From positions 4,303,501 to 4,367,500 of the forward strand of contig NZ_BRXR01000001.1 of the NCBI RefSeq assembly GCF_026012015.1: a stretch of DNA of 64,000 nt, written 5' to 3'. Positions 42,247 to 51,282 of the stretch are shown one piece after another (the stretch's first letter is position 1; each line of letters begins with the position of its first letter). The stretch comes from Clostridium omnivorum (GTDB lineage Bacteria > Bacillota > Clostridia > Clostridiales > Clostridiaceae). Under the pieces are notes generated by a model. It saw only the letters and a list, made by a program, of their open reading frames with translations, was not told the origin of the DNA and did no database searches. Both the position numbers and the translations under genes were made by a program.

Positions 42247-42529
42247 ATAACCGTAGTATATAATTATAAATATATTAGTATATGAACTTAGAAATGTATT
42301 TATTTTTTGTTGCGCATTTAAGTAAAAGAAATCTTGCTAATTTTAACAGTTTTATTAACTATTCAATTTAAAATATAAATAAATTCATGAATGTTATATA
42401 ATTTAAAAGACAATAGTTTTTAAACTTTAATATAGTGCCGTATTGTATGATTAAAAAATGTTAATTTTTTATAATGAATATAAGTATATTAAGTTTAGTA
42501 CTAAAAAATTATGGGGAGTAAGTGGAAAT

Positions 42530-44032
42530 ATGAATAATAACGAACATATAACAAAAAAAGGATTAATTACGTCAATTGCAGGTTATTTAATTTTTATATT
42601 AGTTTATTGGGTTGCATTTTATGAACTAAATAATTTATGTAGGTTTGGAAGACTGCATAATAATTTAACGGTGTTTTTTGGGTGTATGATATTCTTTTTG
42701 GCATGGTTCATAATTTTATTAATTAACAGAATAAAAAAACGTGCAAATGAACCACAAAAGAGTGAAGATAGCAATGAGCTTTACTCACATTATAAAGCTA
42801 TATCAACAATTATAACAATTATAGCTATTAGCCTTATAACAATTTTTTATGGAGTAAAAATATATCATAGCGCAATAAATTATAATGGAAAGCTTTCATG
42901 GATCTTAGGTGATTTAAAAAATAAAAAAACTGTAAAGCTTGAGCAAGATAATATATATGAGAATGGCATAGAAGGGATTTTTACAGATATCAATAAAAAA
43001 GTAGCAATGCCAGAAAAATTATATATTTCAAATAGTTTTAGTATTAATTTTGATTCTAATGGAAAAATTACGTCTTTTGATACATATCTTTATGGAAAAA
43101 CTTCTAAGAATGTACTAGAAAGCTTTTTAATTAGTTATGACAGTAAAAAATCGAGAAATATAATTATATATTTAAATGGTCATGTGAATGCAGATTATAG
43201 TGATGATAAGCTTTTAGAACCACTTCTAAAGACAATGAAGGTAATCCCACTTAAAAAGACAGTTAGTAATTGGCCTGAAAAACAATTTGGTATTATTTAT
43301 TATGGTAAACGAAGCTTTGGGTATAATTCATCAGGTATAGTTAATATTGATTCAAAGGGAAATACAAATTCTGATGTTAAGGCTATTTCTGAAATAATTG
43401 GATATACCGTTTCAGTGTTTGTGCCTGGAAAAGAAAATAAGTATACTCCTGTAAGATATAACTTGATTGACGGGTTAGATAATCTAAATCTTTCTGAGCC
43501 CCCAAAAGAAAATAGTGATAAAAAGATTTCTAAAAAAACAAATAATTCTACAGATGAATTTTATTTATCTGAGTTAATTGGCTATCGCCTAGAAGTAACT
43601 GGAGCAGCTGCAGGAAGTAGAGCATATTCATTAAACCTCACTTCAGATGGTGGAGTTACATGGAAGACAATTAATGAGGATCCTTTCTCCGGAAACATTG
43701 GAACTGCAGCAGGTGTAGTTTTTTTGAATGATAAACTTGGTTTTTTATGCTTATCTCACAGTGGCGGCAGCAATGGACAACTGTATCGCACAGATGATGG
43801 TGGAGTGTCATTTAAAAAGGTAGACTTTCCAAGTTTAAACGTAACACTAGCTAATGGAAAAACCTATAATCCTTTCGATTTACCAGGAATGCCTTTTGAA
43901 AAAGATGGTGTATTTAGTGTATTGATTGGTCAAGGAGCGGATGGAGATTATAATGGAGGTAGCAAAGCCCTATATCAATCACAGGATCAAGGAAAGACCT
44001 GGAACTTTATAAAGGAAGCTTCGCAAAATTAA
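42530..44032 (+). CDS. membrane protein with C-terminal BNR/sialidase-like repeats
   Basis: 500 aa. Three transmembrane segments lie in the first 115 residues (GYLIFILVYWVAFYEL, VFFGCMIFFLAWFIIL, IITIIAISLITIFYGV). Then comes a long extracytoplasmic part, and the C-terminal 130 residues carry Asp-box/BNR signatures (LTSDGGVTWKTI, YRTDDGGVSFKKV, YQSQDQGKTWNFI) of beta-propeller blades. Function unknown; BNR domains often bind or cleave glycans, but no catalytic sialidase residues were identified. The ATG at 42530 follows GGGGAG by 11 bases. Confidence 0.65.
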   Translation: MNNNEHITKKGLITSIAGYLIFILVYWVAFYELNNLCRFGRLHNNLTVFFGCMIFFLAWFIILLINRIKKRANEPQKSEDSNELYSHYKAISTIITIIAISLITIFYGVKIYHSAINYNGKLSWILGDLKNKKTVKLEQDNIYENGIEGIFTDINKKVAMPEKLYISNSFSINFDSNGKITSFDTYLYGKTSKNVLESFLISYDSKKSRNIIIYLNGHVNADYSDDKLLEPLLKTMKVIPLKKTVSNWPEKQFGIIYYGKRSFGYNSSGIVNIDSKGNTNSDVKAISEIIGYTVSVFVPGKENKYTPVRYNLIDGLDNLNLSEPPKENSDKKISKKTNNSTDEFYLSELIGYRLEVTGAAAGSRAYSLNLTSDGGVTWKTINEDPFSGNIGTAAGVVFLNDKLGFLCLSHSGGSNGQLYRTDDGGVSFKKVDFPSLNVTLANGKTYNPFDLPGMPFEKDGVFSVLIGQGADGDYNGGSKALYQSQDQGKTWNFIKEASQN

Positions 44033-44242
<210 letters not shown>

Positions 44243-44259
44243 AGAAAAGGAATGTCTTG

Positions 44260-44616
44260 CTATTTTTCCATATATTTTCTTCCCCAAATGCATAGCTCAG
44301 TTAATACATGTTCTAAAGACTTTCCTCTATCAGTAGATATATACTCTACTCTAGGAGGAATAGTTGCATATGCAATTCTTTCAATTAGTCCATCACTTTC
44401 TAAGTATTTCAATTCTTGAGCCAGTATTTTATGGCTTATACTAGGAATAGATTTTTTTAGCTGACCATATCGTATTGGCTGACCTTTTAATATGTGCCAC
44501 AGTACAATAGCTCTCCACTTACTTCCAATTACCGTCATGGCAAAACCTAAAGAACATTTAAAATCCTTCTGCCTTTTTTTCTGATTCGGGAATTTTTCAA
44601 TTATATCCTTAACCAC
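44260..44616 (-). CDS. HxlR family transcriptional regulator
   Basis: 118 aa with the HxlR winged helix: FAMTVIGSKWRAIVLWHIL, YGQLKKSIPSISHKILAQEL, LIERIAYATIPPRVEYISTD and a C-terminal helix. GTG start behind AAGG. Divergent from the PhzF-family gene; the intergenic region has a 16-bp perfect palindrome, so it probably controls that gene and itself in response to redox or an electrophile, as known for the family. Confidence 0.88.
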   Translation of the reverse strand: MVKDIIEKFPNQKKRQKDFKCSLGFAMTVIGSKWRAIVLWHILKGQPIRYGQLKKSIPSISHKILAQELKYLESDGLIERIAYATIPPRVEYISTDRGKSLEHVLTELCIWGRKYMEK

Positions 44617-44665
44617 GCTGCAACCTTCTTTCCAAATGGTAAGTAGCTGACTAATAAGTGCGTAC

Positions 44666-44718
44666 TTGTATGAGTATTCAAGTAAAACTATAATTAATTA
44701 TATAATATCTAGATATTA
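44666..44718 (+). promoter_or_regulatory. promoter and palindromic operator between HxlR and PhzF genes
   Basis: For the plus strand: TTGTAT (44666-44671), 17-bp spacer, TATAAT (44689-44694). The 16-bp perfect palindrome TAATATCTAGATATTA (44703-44718) covers the expected start site, the probable HxlR operator. Confidence 0.7.
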
Positions 44719-44780
44719 ATTACCACAAGCTAAGATAAGGAATTCAAGTTATATACTAAAATATATTTGGAGGTCAAATC

Positions 44781-45686
44781 ATGTCTAGAAAATACAATTT
44801 ATATCAAATTGACTCATTTACAAAGGAAAAATTTACAGGAAATCCAGCAGGGGTAATTACAAATGCAGATGGATTAACTGACAATGAAATGCAGCAAATT
44901 GCAAGGGAGCTAAATAATTCTGAGACTGCCTTTATATTTTCTTCTAGTAGTAATGAATATGATGCTAATGTGCGCTTTTTTACTCCAACTAGCGAAGTAC
45001 CAATATGTGGCCATGCTACAATAGCTTCCCATTATGCACGTGCAGTTGAGAAGGGGCTTGATTCTTCAAGGGTTTATCATAGGACAGGTGCTGGTATTTT
45101 GCCAGTTGATGTAATAAAAGAAAAAGATGATTACAAAATTGTTATGACTCAAGGTAAAATTGAGTTTGGCCAATTTATTGATGGTACAAATAAAGAGGAG
45201 CTTATTTCTGCCCTTAATATAACAAGCAGTGATTTGCTAGAAAACTGCAAGATTCAGATTGTGTCTACAGGTCACTCTAAGGTTATGATAGGTATAAAAA
45301 ATATTGAAACTTTAAATTCATTGCAGCCCAATTTTGATGCGCTTTCTAAGTTAAGCAAGAATATAAAATGTAACGGTTATTATGTTTTCACTGTTGATTC
45401 TATAGATAGTGATATTTTAATTCATGGCAGAATGTTTGCTCCAGCAATAGGAATCAATGAGGATCCCGTAACAGGAAATGCAAATGGTCCTTTAGGAGCG
45501 TATCTTGTTCATCATAATCTAATTAAGCACGACAACTCAATATTTAAATTCAAAGCAAAGCAGGGAGAAGCTATAAAACGCGCAGGAGTTATTGAAGTTG
45601 AAGTAAAAATAGAAGATAACGAGCCTGTAGAAGTTAAAGTATCAGGAAGTGCCGTGATCATATTTAAATCTGAACTACTATTATAG
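44781..45686 (+). CDS. PhzF family isomerase-like protein
   Basis: 301 aa. The PhzF/DapF-like fold is shown by KFTGNPAGVITNADGL, ARELNNSETAFIFSS with the catalytic-Glu equivalent, VPICGHATIASH, and the second-half repeat AIGINEDPVTGNANGPLGAY. PhzF isomerises a phenazine precursor, but most homologues in other bacteria have unknown substrates. A GGAGG site precedes the ATG. It is divergent from hxlR. A paralogue with about the same length lies at 47445. Confidence 0.88.
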   Translation: MSRKYNLYQIDSFTKEKFTGNPAGVITNADGLTDNEMQQIARELNNSETAFIFSSSSNEYDANVRFFTPTSEVPICGHATIASHYARAVEKGLDSSRVYHRTGAGILPVDVIKEKDDYKIVMTQGKIEFGQFIDGTNKEELISALNITSSDLLENCKIQIVSTGHSKVMIGIKNIETLNSLQPNFDALSKLSKNIKCNGYYVFTVDSIDSDILIHGRMFAPAIGINEDPVTGNANGPLGAYLVHHNLIKHDNSIFKFKAKQGEAIKRAGVIEVEVKIEDNEPVEVKVSGSAVIIFKSELLL

Positions 45687-45805
45687 GATAAAAATAAGGG
45701 AATTAAACTTAAGCTGAACAATGCAGATAAATTATAAAAGAAGAAAATATTGATATACCAAAACAAACTGAATTTCAAAACCAAGAAACTATTATAAAAA
45801 AAGCA

Positions 45806-45834
45806 GCATCAATTTAACAAAAATAAATTGATGC
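45806..45834 (-). terminator. intrinsic terminator of the cblTS operon
   Basis: GCATCAATTTA and TAAATTGATGC pair around a short loop; on the minus strand a run of T follows directly. The 120 bases between it and the first PhzF gene hold no gene. Confidence 0.8.
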
Positions 45835-45841
45835 CGTTCTT

Positions 45842-46579
45842 TTATAAATTCATAAGTCTGCCTAGCTTAATAGGATTTTGGGTTAAAGAAGATAAATTAA
45901 TATGCTCAGTGCATGTAAATACAAGACAGGTTGATGGACCTGCAGATTTATATATGTCTACATATCCTTCTGGTTCATATATGAATTTACAATTAACATT
46001 TTTGCATAACATTTCGATTTCTTCAAAAATTCCTTTAGAACCAATTGGAACTATATCATTAATTTCATTTAATTTTATAAGTTCCTTAATGTAATTAAGC
46101 TGAACTATCTCATTATCATATAATCCATTTATCTCATTTCCCACCTTGGGAATTCCAAGACAATAAATAAAATCTCCTGATCTAGATTTAGCAGCTCTAA
46201 TTTTATCATTTTCACATATTCCCACAACAGTAATTCCAAGAGCAGTCTGGCTTGTTTCTATGTTTTTCTCTGTACTTATAGCCATAGGTATAGATCCCAG
46301 ATTAGCAGCTTTGAGCTCTTCTAAAACTCCATTAATAATTTCATCACCAGTAGGACTTGGCTCGTTTGAAATAGCAATGCTAATAGTTTTTGGAATGGCA
46401 TTAACTGAAAGCACCTCCATAAGTACCACTCTAACAGTAAACCTTCCTGTGATATAGGGTGATACTTTTACAACATCATTTTGCTTAAGACCAATTCCTC
46501 CGCAGGAATCACAGGCGGTTACTATTGAGTAATTGCTATCTATTTGAACAACTTCAACATCTCTCCCTTTATAGCCCAC
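45842..46579 (-). CDS. cblS: alpha-ribazole kinase, AIR synthase-related (CblS-like)
   Basis: 245 aa of the PurM/AIR-synthase-related fold: SIVTACDSCGGIGLKQNDVV at the N-terminus, EPSPTGDEIINGV, and a C-terminal half with GSKGIFEEIEMLC. CblS proteins phosphorylate alpha-ribazole, the base-sugar part of the cobamide lower loop, and are encoded beside the transporter CblT. The B12 riboswitch upstream, the 11-base overlap with cblT and the fold support this role. GTG start. It would let the cell finish B12 assembly from salvaged alpha-ribazole. Confidence 0.78.
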   Translation of the reverse strand: MGYKGRDVEVVQIDSNYSIVTACDSCGGIGLKQNDVVKVSPYITGRFTVRVVLMEVLSVNAIPKTISIAISNEPSPTGDEIINGVLEELKAANLGSIPMAISTEKNIETSQTALGITVVGICENDKIRAAKSRSGDFIYCLGIPKVGNEINGLYDNEIVQLNYIKELIKLNEINDIVPIGSKGIFEEIEMLCKNVNCKFIYEPEGYVDIYKSAGPSTCLVFTCTEHINLSSLTQNPIKLGRLMNL

Positions 46580-47090
46580 CTTTAAAAATACCTACCATTT
46601 CTTTAGGAATAGCTCTTTTTATTGGCTTGAGCACTAAAACTCCAAGGATTATATTGAGAACACTTGCAGCTGTTAAAGGCACCAACGCACCTAAAAAAAC
46701 GGGCATTCCCATACCGGGAATTAAAATAAGTGTTGCAGGACATACTACTCCATTTAATATAATACCTATAACAATTGCTATAATAATATTTGTTTTTTTA
46801 GCACAGAAGTTAAATATGAGCATTATTATTGCCATTTCAATTCCTATTAAAATATGAATAGGTAGGCTAAGAGGAAAACCACCTAGACCAGCTGAGGCCA
46901 TGTGACCTAAAAAGCCTACTATTGCTCCTGGAATACCACCAAGCAATAGAGCTGCTAAATAAGCAGGTAGAGAATCAAAGGCTATGCTGCTTGTTATAGG
47001 ATTAGGCAGTTTTATGTATCCCCCCACAACACTCATTGCTATAAATAGAGCAAGTAGAACTATTTGTCTTGTTTTAATTTGATTTTTCAT
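46569..47090 (-). CDS. cblT: alpha-ribazole transporter, ECF S-component-like (CblT-like)
   Basis: 173 aa, about five to six transmembrane segments (IVLLALFIAMSVVGGYI, AYLAALLLGGIPGAIVGFLG, IIIAIVIGIILNGVVCPATL). The pattern matches ECF-type S components and CblT. It is the first gene after a cobalamin riboswitch, with a GGAGAG site before the ATG. The ECF energising proteins are not in the window, so it would either share a distant ECF module or act alone. Confidence 0.78.
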   Translation of the reverse strand: MKNQIKTRQIVLLALFIAMSVVGGYIKLPNPITSSIAFDSLPAYLAALLLGGIPGAIVGFLGHMASAGLGGFPLSLPIHILIGIEMAIIMLIFNFCAKKTNIIIAIVIGIILNGVVCPATLILIPGMGMPVFLGALVPLTAASVLNIILGVLVLKPIKRAIPKEMVGIFKGGL

Positions 47091-47123
47091 AAAATCACTC
47101 TCCTTAAAAAATTTAATTTAATA

Positions 47124-47170
47124 AAAATAAAAAAGTTCTTGAATACACTTATTGCGTATTCAAGAACTTT
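47124..47170 (-). terminator. riboswitch expression-platform terminator
   Basis: AAAGTTCTTGAATAC and GTATTCAAGAACTTT pair perfectly over 15 bp, followed on the minus strand by a T-rich run. It lies between the cobalamin aptamer and the cblT ribosome site, as expected for B12-induced termination. Confidence 0.88.
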
Positions 47171-47213
47171 ACCATCATTCTCTTACAGATTTCCTAAAAA
47201 ATTCTACTCATAA

Positions 47214-47357
47214 AAGGCAGGTCTCCTGGCTAACGGATTAGCAAGTTTTTCACCTTCCCAGTGAAAACCAGTGGTATAATAAAAACTCTACCGTATACAG
47301 TGGCGGGTCCGCTGAGGATTTTCACCCCATTTCCTATTCTCCCATAAAGGGCACCTT
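47214..47357 (-). promoter_or_regulatory. cobalamin (AdoCbl) riboswitch aptamer
   Basis: Read on the minus strand it holds the conserved elements in order: GGTGCCC near the 5' end, GGGAGAATAGGAA, GGTGAAAATCC, the core GCCACTG, and the 3' B12-box AGCCAGGAGACCTGCC. With the downstream terminator it is a transcriptional off-switch for cblT-cblS when B12 is plentiful. Confidence 0.95.
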
Positions 47358-47386
47358 TTTAAGTAAATATGTATAATTTCACTAAT

Positions 47387-47415
47387 AATATAGCATATTT
47401 AATTAGCCATGACAA
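47387..47415 (-). promoter_or_regulatory. promoter of the riboswitch-cblTS transcript
   Basis: On the minus strand TTGTCA (47415-47410), 17-bp spacer, TATATT (47392-47387), placing the start site about 20 bases before the aptamer. Confidence 0.75.
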
Positions 47416-47444
47416 GCATATTACAGATGCAAATAAAAAAATAA

Positions 47445-48317
47445 TTATATCTTAATTTCAATTTCAGATAAATTTAAAGCTTTTCCTCCAACCTTAACTT
47501 CAATAATATTTTTCTCATGAATCTTTAGGAATACAATTATTTCTGATGGTTTTTTCATTGTATAACCTTGTTCAAAAACAATATGTTCTTCGTCCTTTGA
47601 ATTGATTTTATCATGTTTAAACAGGTAACTGGCAAGAGCACCACTGGATGTACCAGTTGCAGATTCTTCGGATATTCCATAAAGCGGAGCAAAATTTCTG
47701 CAGTGAGCATCTGAGCCATTAACTGTGTCAAAAGTGAATAAATGATAACCAGTTGAATTATATTTTTTGCTAACTGCTGATACTTTATCAAAATCGGGTC
47801 TTATGCTTTTTAATATTTCTATATTTTTTATAGGAACAATGATGTCCCTAAGTCCAGTGGATACAACTTGTACTGGCAAGTCTTCTTGTATTCCTGCTGT
47901 AGTAATATTCAATGAATCTGCAATTTCGCTTTTTGAAATTATTTCATAAAAGCTTGGAATTGTCTGATTCATTATAATAGACATGTCTTTATTTGCCTCT
48001 ACTTTTAAAATACCTGCTCCAGTCTCCTGCGTGTACACACCAGGCTTTATTTCACCTAGGCTAAGCAGCAGGGAAAAGACTCCTACAGTTGCATGTCCGC
48101 ATAGCTCTACTTCTTCAGTAGGTGTAAAAAATCTCACCTTGAAATCAGCTTTGTTTGACTTCATAATAAAGGCGGTTTCACTGAAACCAATGATACCTGC
48201 AATCTTTTTCATATCATTTTCTGAGAGAGCATCAGCATTTAATACAACTGCCGCAGGATTTCCTCCTTCAATTGATTTTGCAAAGGAGTTTAGAGTATAT
48301 GCTTTTATTTTCATCAT
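47445..48317 (-). CDS. PhzF family isomerase-like protein (second copy)
   Basis: 290 aa. IEGGNPAAVVLNADAL, IIGFSETAFIMKS, EVELCGHATVGVFSLL and YGISEESATGTSSGALASYL show the PhzF fold with the catalytic-Glu region. It is clearly related to the copy at 44781 but diverged, so not a recent duplication. AGGGGGAATTT precedes two adjacent ATG codons; either may start it. Single gene, divergent from the HTH-PBP regulator. Confidence 0.87.
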   Translation of the reverse strand: MMKIKAYTLNSFAKSIEGGNPAAVVLNADALSENDMKKIAGIIGFSETAFIMKSNKADFKVRFFTPTEEVELCGHATVGVFSLLLSLGEIKPGVYTQETGAGILKVEANKDMSIIMNQTIPSFYEIISKSEIADSLNITTAGIQEDLPVQVVSTGLRDIIVPIKNIEILKSIRPDFDKVSAVSKKYNSTGYHLFTFDTVNGSDAHCRNFAPLYGISEESATGTSSGALASYLFKHDKINSKDEEHIVFEQGYTMKKPSEIIVFLKIHEKNIIEVKVGGKALNLSEIEIKI

Positions 48318-48482
48318 AAATTCCCCCTTTACATAAATATATCATTTCAATTAGTTTAAATAAACAGAAAATAAGTTAGATCAATTATAAATAGCATAAC
48401 TTAAAGATATTTTACATAATTATTATTAAATATGAGACTTATATTTTTACATAAGTGAATACTTAAAGGAGATTAAAAAATA

Positions 48483-49406
48483 ATGAATGATTATGCATTA
48501 ACTCCGCTAGAGGTAGCTGAAATACTGAAAATATCAAAAAATACCGTTTATGAGCTAATAAAAAAAGGGGAACTTAATGCTTATAAGGTAGGCAAAAAGA
48601 TCAGAATTGATATGGTAGATGTAGATGAATACAAGAATAGCACCAAAAGCAATATAGCTAAGAGAAATTATATTTCTCAAAGTAATAATGAAATTGACAA
48701 TAGCACTTTCATTATTTCTGGACAAGATATAATGCTAGATATTTTGACAAGACATTTAGAATTAAATTGCAAAGGCTTTCATGCCTTTAAATCTTATGAA
48801 GGTAGCTATAATGGTCTTTATGAACTATATCAAGGTAAAGTAAGTGCAGCCACTGCACATCTATGGGATGGAGATACTGGTCAGTACAATATTCCTTATG
48901 TAAAAAGAATGCTGCCGGGGGTCCAAGCTGTAATTATTCACTTAGCTAAAAGAATGCAGGGTTTTTATGTAGCAAAAGGGAATCCAAAAAAAATCAAATG
49001 CTGGGAGGATTTAATCCGTTCTGACATTACTATTATTAATAGGGAGAAGGGCAGCGGTACTAGAGTGCTGCTAGATGAACATTTGAGAAAGCTTGGTATA
49101 AGTCCTTCAAAGATAAATGGATATAAAAGTGAATGTGCTTCACATTTAGCTATAGCTAGTGCAGTAGCTCGAGGTGAGGCAGATGTAGGTATTGGAAACG
49201 AAAAAAGTGGACTACAGGTAAAGAACATTGAGTTTATACCTATTCAACAGGAAAGTTACGAACTAATAATAAAAAAAGAAGATTGTAATAAGCCTAATTA
49301 TCAAGCTGTTCTTAATGTTATAAATTCAGATGAATTTAAGACGGAGCTTCAAGGGATTGGCGGTTATGATATAACTGATACTGGCAAAGTGGCAGGGGAG
49401 ACTTGA
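48483..49406 (+). CDS. excisionase-type HTH regulator with PBP-like (molybdate-sensor type) domain
   Basis: 307 aa. Residues 1-55 form an excisionase/MerR-like HTH (LTPLEVAEILKISKNTVYEL, LNAYKVGKKIRI). Residues about 70-300 are a PBP-like domain of the molybdate-binding type (ISGQDIMLDILTRHLE, GSYNGLYELYQGKVSAATAH, REKGSGTRVLLDEHL, GEADVGIGNE). Such one-component regulators are found beside Mo/W transport genes and probably sense the oxyanion inside the cell. Here modB-modA converge on it. Start has a GGAG site 9 bases before the ATG. Confidence 0.88.
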   Translation: MNDYALTPLEVAEILKISKNTVYELIKKGELNAYKVGKKIRIDMVDVDEYKNSTKSNIAKRNYISQSNNEIDNSTFIISGQDIMLDILTRHLELNCKGFHAFKSYEGSYNGLYELYQGKVSAATAHLWDGDTGQYNIPYVKRMLPGVQAVIIHLAKRMQGFYVAKGNPKKIKCWEDLIRSDITIINREKGSGTRVLLDEHLRKLGISPSKINGYKSECASHLAIASAVARGEADVGIGNEKSGLQVKNIEFIPIQQESYELIIKKEDCNKPNYQAVLNVINSDEFKTELQGIGGYDITDTGKVAGET

Positions 49407-49417
49407 TTTAAAAGCAC

Positions 49418-49447
49418 AATGGAGTCATATTTATATGACTCCATTTT
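49418..49447 (+). terminator. intrinsic terminator
   Basis: AATGGAGTCATAT and ATATGACTCCATT pair perfectly over 13 bp with a TT loop, then T-run. Between the regulator and modB, which converge. Confidence 0.88.
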
Positions 49448-49459
49448 TTACACGCTCTT

Positions 49460-50146
49460 TTATCTTTTATTTACTAGATTTACTTTTCTCGATCCACTAT
49501 TTGCCCAATAATTTGAAAGTGTTATAACCACTAAAGATATAATGAAAATGATGAAAACCCAACAAAATGCGGATGTCATATCTCCACCTTCCACAGCAAA
49601 GAATATTGCTATTGGAATAGTCTGAGTTTTGCCTGGAATATTTCCTGCCAGCATTAGTGTAGCACCGAACTCTCCAAGTGCTCTTGCAAAAGCTAATACA
49701 GTTCCTGCAGCTATTCCTGGCCACCCAAGAGGAACAGCGATAGTCCAAAATATCCTAAATTCAGATACCCCTAGAGTTCTTGCAGCGTTCAATATATTTT
49801 CATCAATAAGTTCAAAGGCTCCCGAGGTGGCTTTATACATCAATGGAAAGGCAACTACAGTTGCTGCAATTACTGTGGCAGGCCATGAAAATATAAGCTT
49901 TATACCTAGAGAAAATAAAATACTTCCAATAGCACCGTTTTTTCCAAATAAAAGTAAAAGAAAAAAACCCAGCACAGTTGGTGGAAGCACCATTGGTAGT
50001 GTAAATAGAGCATCAAAAAACACCTTGAATTTACCTTTCTTATTTCTCATGAACCATGCAGCTAAAATACCTATAAAAAAAGTGATTAAAGTTGAAGCAA
50101 CTGCAGTTTTAGAGGAAATCCATAAAGGTGAGAAATCGAAATTCAA
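49460..50146 (-). CDS. modB: molybdate ABC transporter permease
   Basis: 228 aa, about five transmembrane segments. The permease EAA loop is ARTLGVSEFRIFWTIAVPLG followed by WPGIAAGTVLAFARALGEFG, which also holds the ModB-type ALGEFGA signature. It forms the membrane channel for molybdate or tungstate. It lies 20 bp after modA in the same operon. The matching ATPase gene modC is not found next to it. Confidence 0.9.
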   Translation of the reverse strand: MNFDFSPLWISSKTAVASTLITFFIGILAAWFMRNKKGKFKVFFDALFTLPMVLPPTVLGFFLLLLFGKNGAIGSILFSLGIKLIFSWPATVIAATVVAFPLMYKATSGAFELIDENILNAARTLGVSEFRIFWTIAVPLGWPGIAAGTVLAFARALGEFGATLMLAGNIPGKTQTIPIAIFFAVEGGDMTSAFCWVFIIFIISLVVITLSNYWANSGSRKVNLVNKR

Positions 50147-50165
50147 GATATTTCACTCCTAACGT

Positions 50166-50948
50166 TTATTTTATACCTGTCTTGAAGCCACATTTTTCAA
50201 AGACAGACTTAGCTTTATCCGAAGTCAAAAACTTCATGAATTTATTAGCAGCGCCATTATTTTTGCTAGATTTTATTACTGCGGTTGGATAAACTACTGG
50301 ATCATGGGAATCAGCAGGTGCAGTTGCAACAACTTGTATCTTAGTAGATACCTTAGCATCAGTAGAATATACTATGCCTGCATCTGCATTTCCTGTCTCT
50401 ACCCAAGTTAGCACTTCCTTTACATCCTTGCCATATACAGCTTTAGCCTTTATTTTATCTACCACGCCTAATTTAGTAAAAACTTGTTCTGCATATTGCC
50501 CAGCTGGTACACTCTTAGGTTCACCAAGTGCTATTTTTTTTGCTTTATCAGTTGTTAAATCATCAAAGCATTTTATTGTGGCATTATCTTTTGGAACTAC
50601 TAAAACTATATCATTTAGCAAAAGGTTAATTTTTGATTCTTTATTTATTAAATCTTTGCTTTGAAGTACATCCATCTGTTTTGTAGCTGCAGATATAAAT
50701 ATATCAACATCGGCTCCTTGCTCAATTTGCTGCTGAAGTGTGCCTGAAGAGCCATAGTTAATTGTTAGCTTAACATTTGTGTTTTCATCAGTATATATTT
50801 TCTTAACTTCATCAAGAGATTCCTTTAAACTGGCTGCAGCTGATATGCTTAAAGTTTCAGGTTTAGCTTGTTGTTTTGTACATCCTAGGAACATGGAGAA
50901 TGATGCTGTAACTAAAAATAAAGAAGTAAGTTTAAATAATCTTTTCAT
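50166..50948 (-). CDS. modA: molybdate-binding lipoprotein
   Basis: 260 aa. Lipoprotein signal with FLGC (Cys23). The mature protein has LSISAAASLKESLDEVKKIY, NYGSSGTLQQQIEQGADVDI and FISAATKQMDVL, the ModA pattern with the Ser residues that bind oxyanions. It delivers molybdate or tungstate to ModB. A GGAGGC site precedes the ATG. First gene of a modA-modB unit. Confidence 0.92.
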   Translation of the reverse strand: MKRLFKLTSLFLVTASFSMFLGCTKQQAKPETLSISAAASLKESLDEVKKIYTDENTNVKLTINYGSSGTLQQQIEQGADVDIFISAATKQMDVLQSKDLINKESKINLLLNDIVLVVPKDNATIKCFDDLTTDKAKKIALGEPKSVPAGQYAEQVFTKLGVVDKIKAKAVYGKDVKEVLTWVETGNADAGIVYSTDAKVSTKIQVVATAPADSHDPVVYPTAVIKSSKNNGAANKFMKFLTSDKAKSVFEKCGFKTGIK

Positions 50949-51139
50949 TATAATTGCCTCCTTATATTTATCTTAAAACAACAAAATATTACATAAATGA
51001 TTAAAACATAATAAATTAAATTGAGTTTGCTATGTTTAGTAACGTTTCATACTACTATAATATGCATAGACAAGCATGAAAAGAATTATTTTGTATTATC
51101 ATCAAATAAAGTAATTATAACTAAAGCAGCTGTAAAAGT

Positions 51140-51184
51140 TTGACACTATAAATCGCGTATAATATAATCATTTGTATATACAAA
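51140..51184 (+). promoter_or_regulatory. promoter and palindromic operator of the DUF5692 gene
   Basis: Perfect TTGACA (51140-51145), 17-bp spacer, TATAAT (51163-51168), with the 14-bp palindrome TTTGTATATACAAA (51171-51184) at the start site. A repressor binding here would block initiation; the regulator is unknown. Confidence 0.78.
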
Positions 51185-51195
51185 AAATTACATTA

Positions 51196-51248
51196 ATCTC
51201 TAATACTCACAAATTTAATACTTTGTTACTGTGAGGAATATTAGAGAT
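51196..51248 (+). repeat. hairpin in the 5' leader of the DUF5692 gene
   Basis: ATCTCTAATA..TCACA pairs with TGTGA..TATTAGAGAT, 15 bp with a small bulge and a loop of about 18 bases. There is no T-run. It lies within the leader expected from the promoter upstream, so it may affect mRNA stability or bind a regulator. Confidence 0.55.
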
Positions 51249-51282
51249 ATAGTAAATAATATTTAAATAGGGGGCTTATATC

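Noticed and set aside
42530-44032. Call as a catalytic sialidase
   Set aside because: Asp-box repeats are present, but no Arg triad or other sialidase residues were identified. Asp boxes also occur in non-enzymatic propellers.
51196-51248. Terminator or riboswitch before the DUF5692 gene
   Set aside because: The hairpin has no T-run and no alternative pairing partner was seen, so it is listed only as a leader hairpin.
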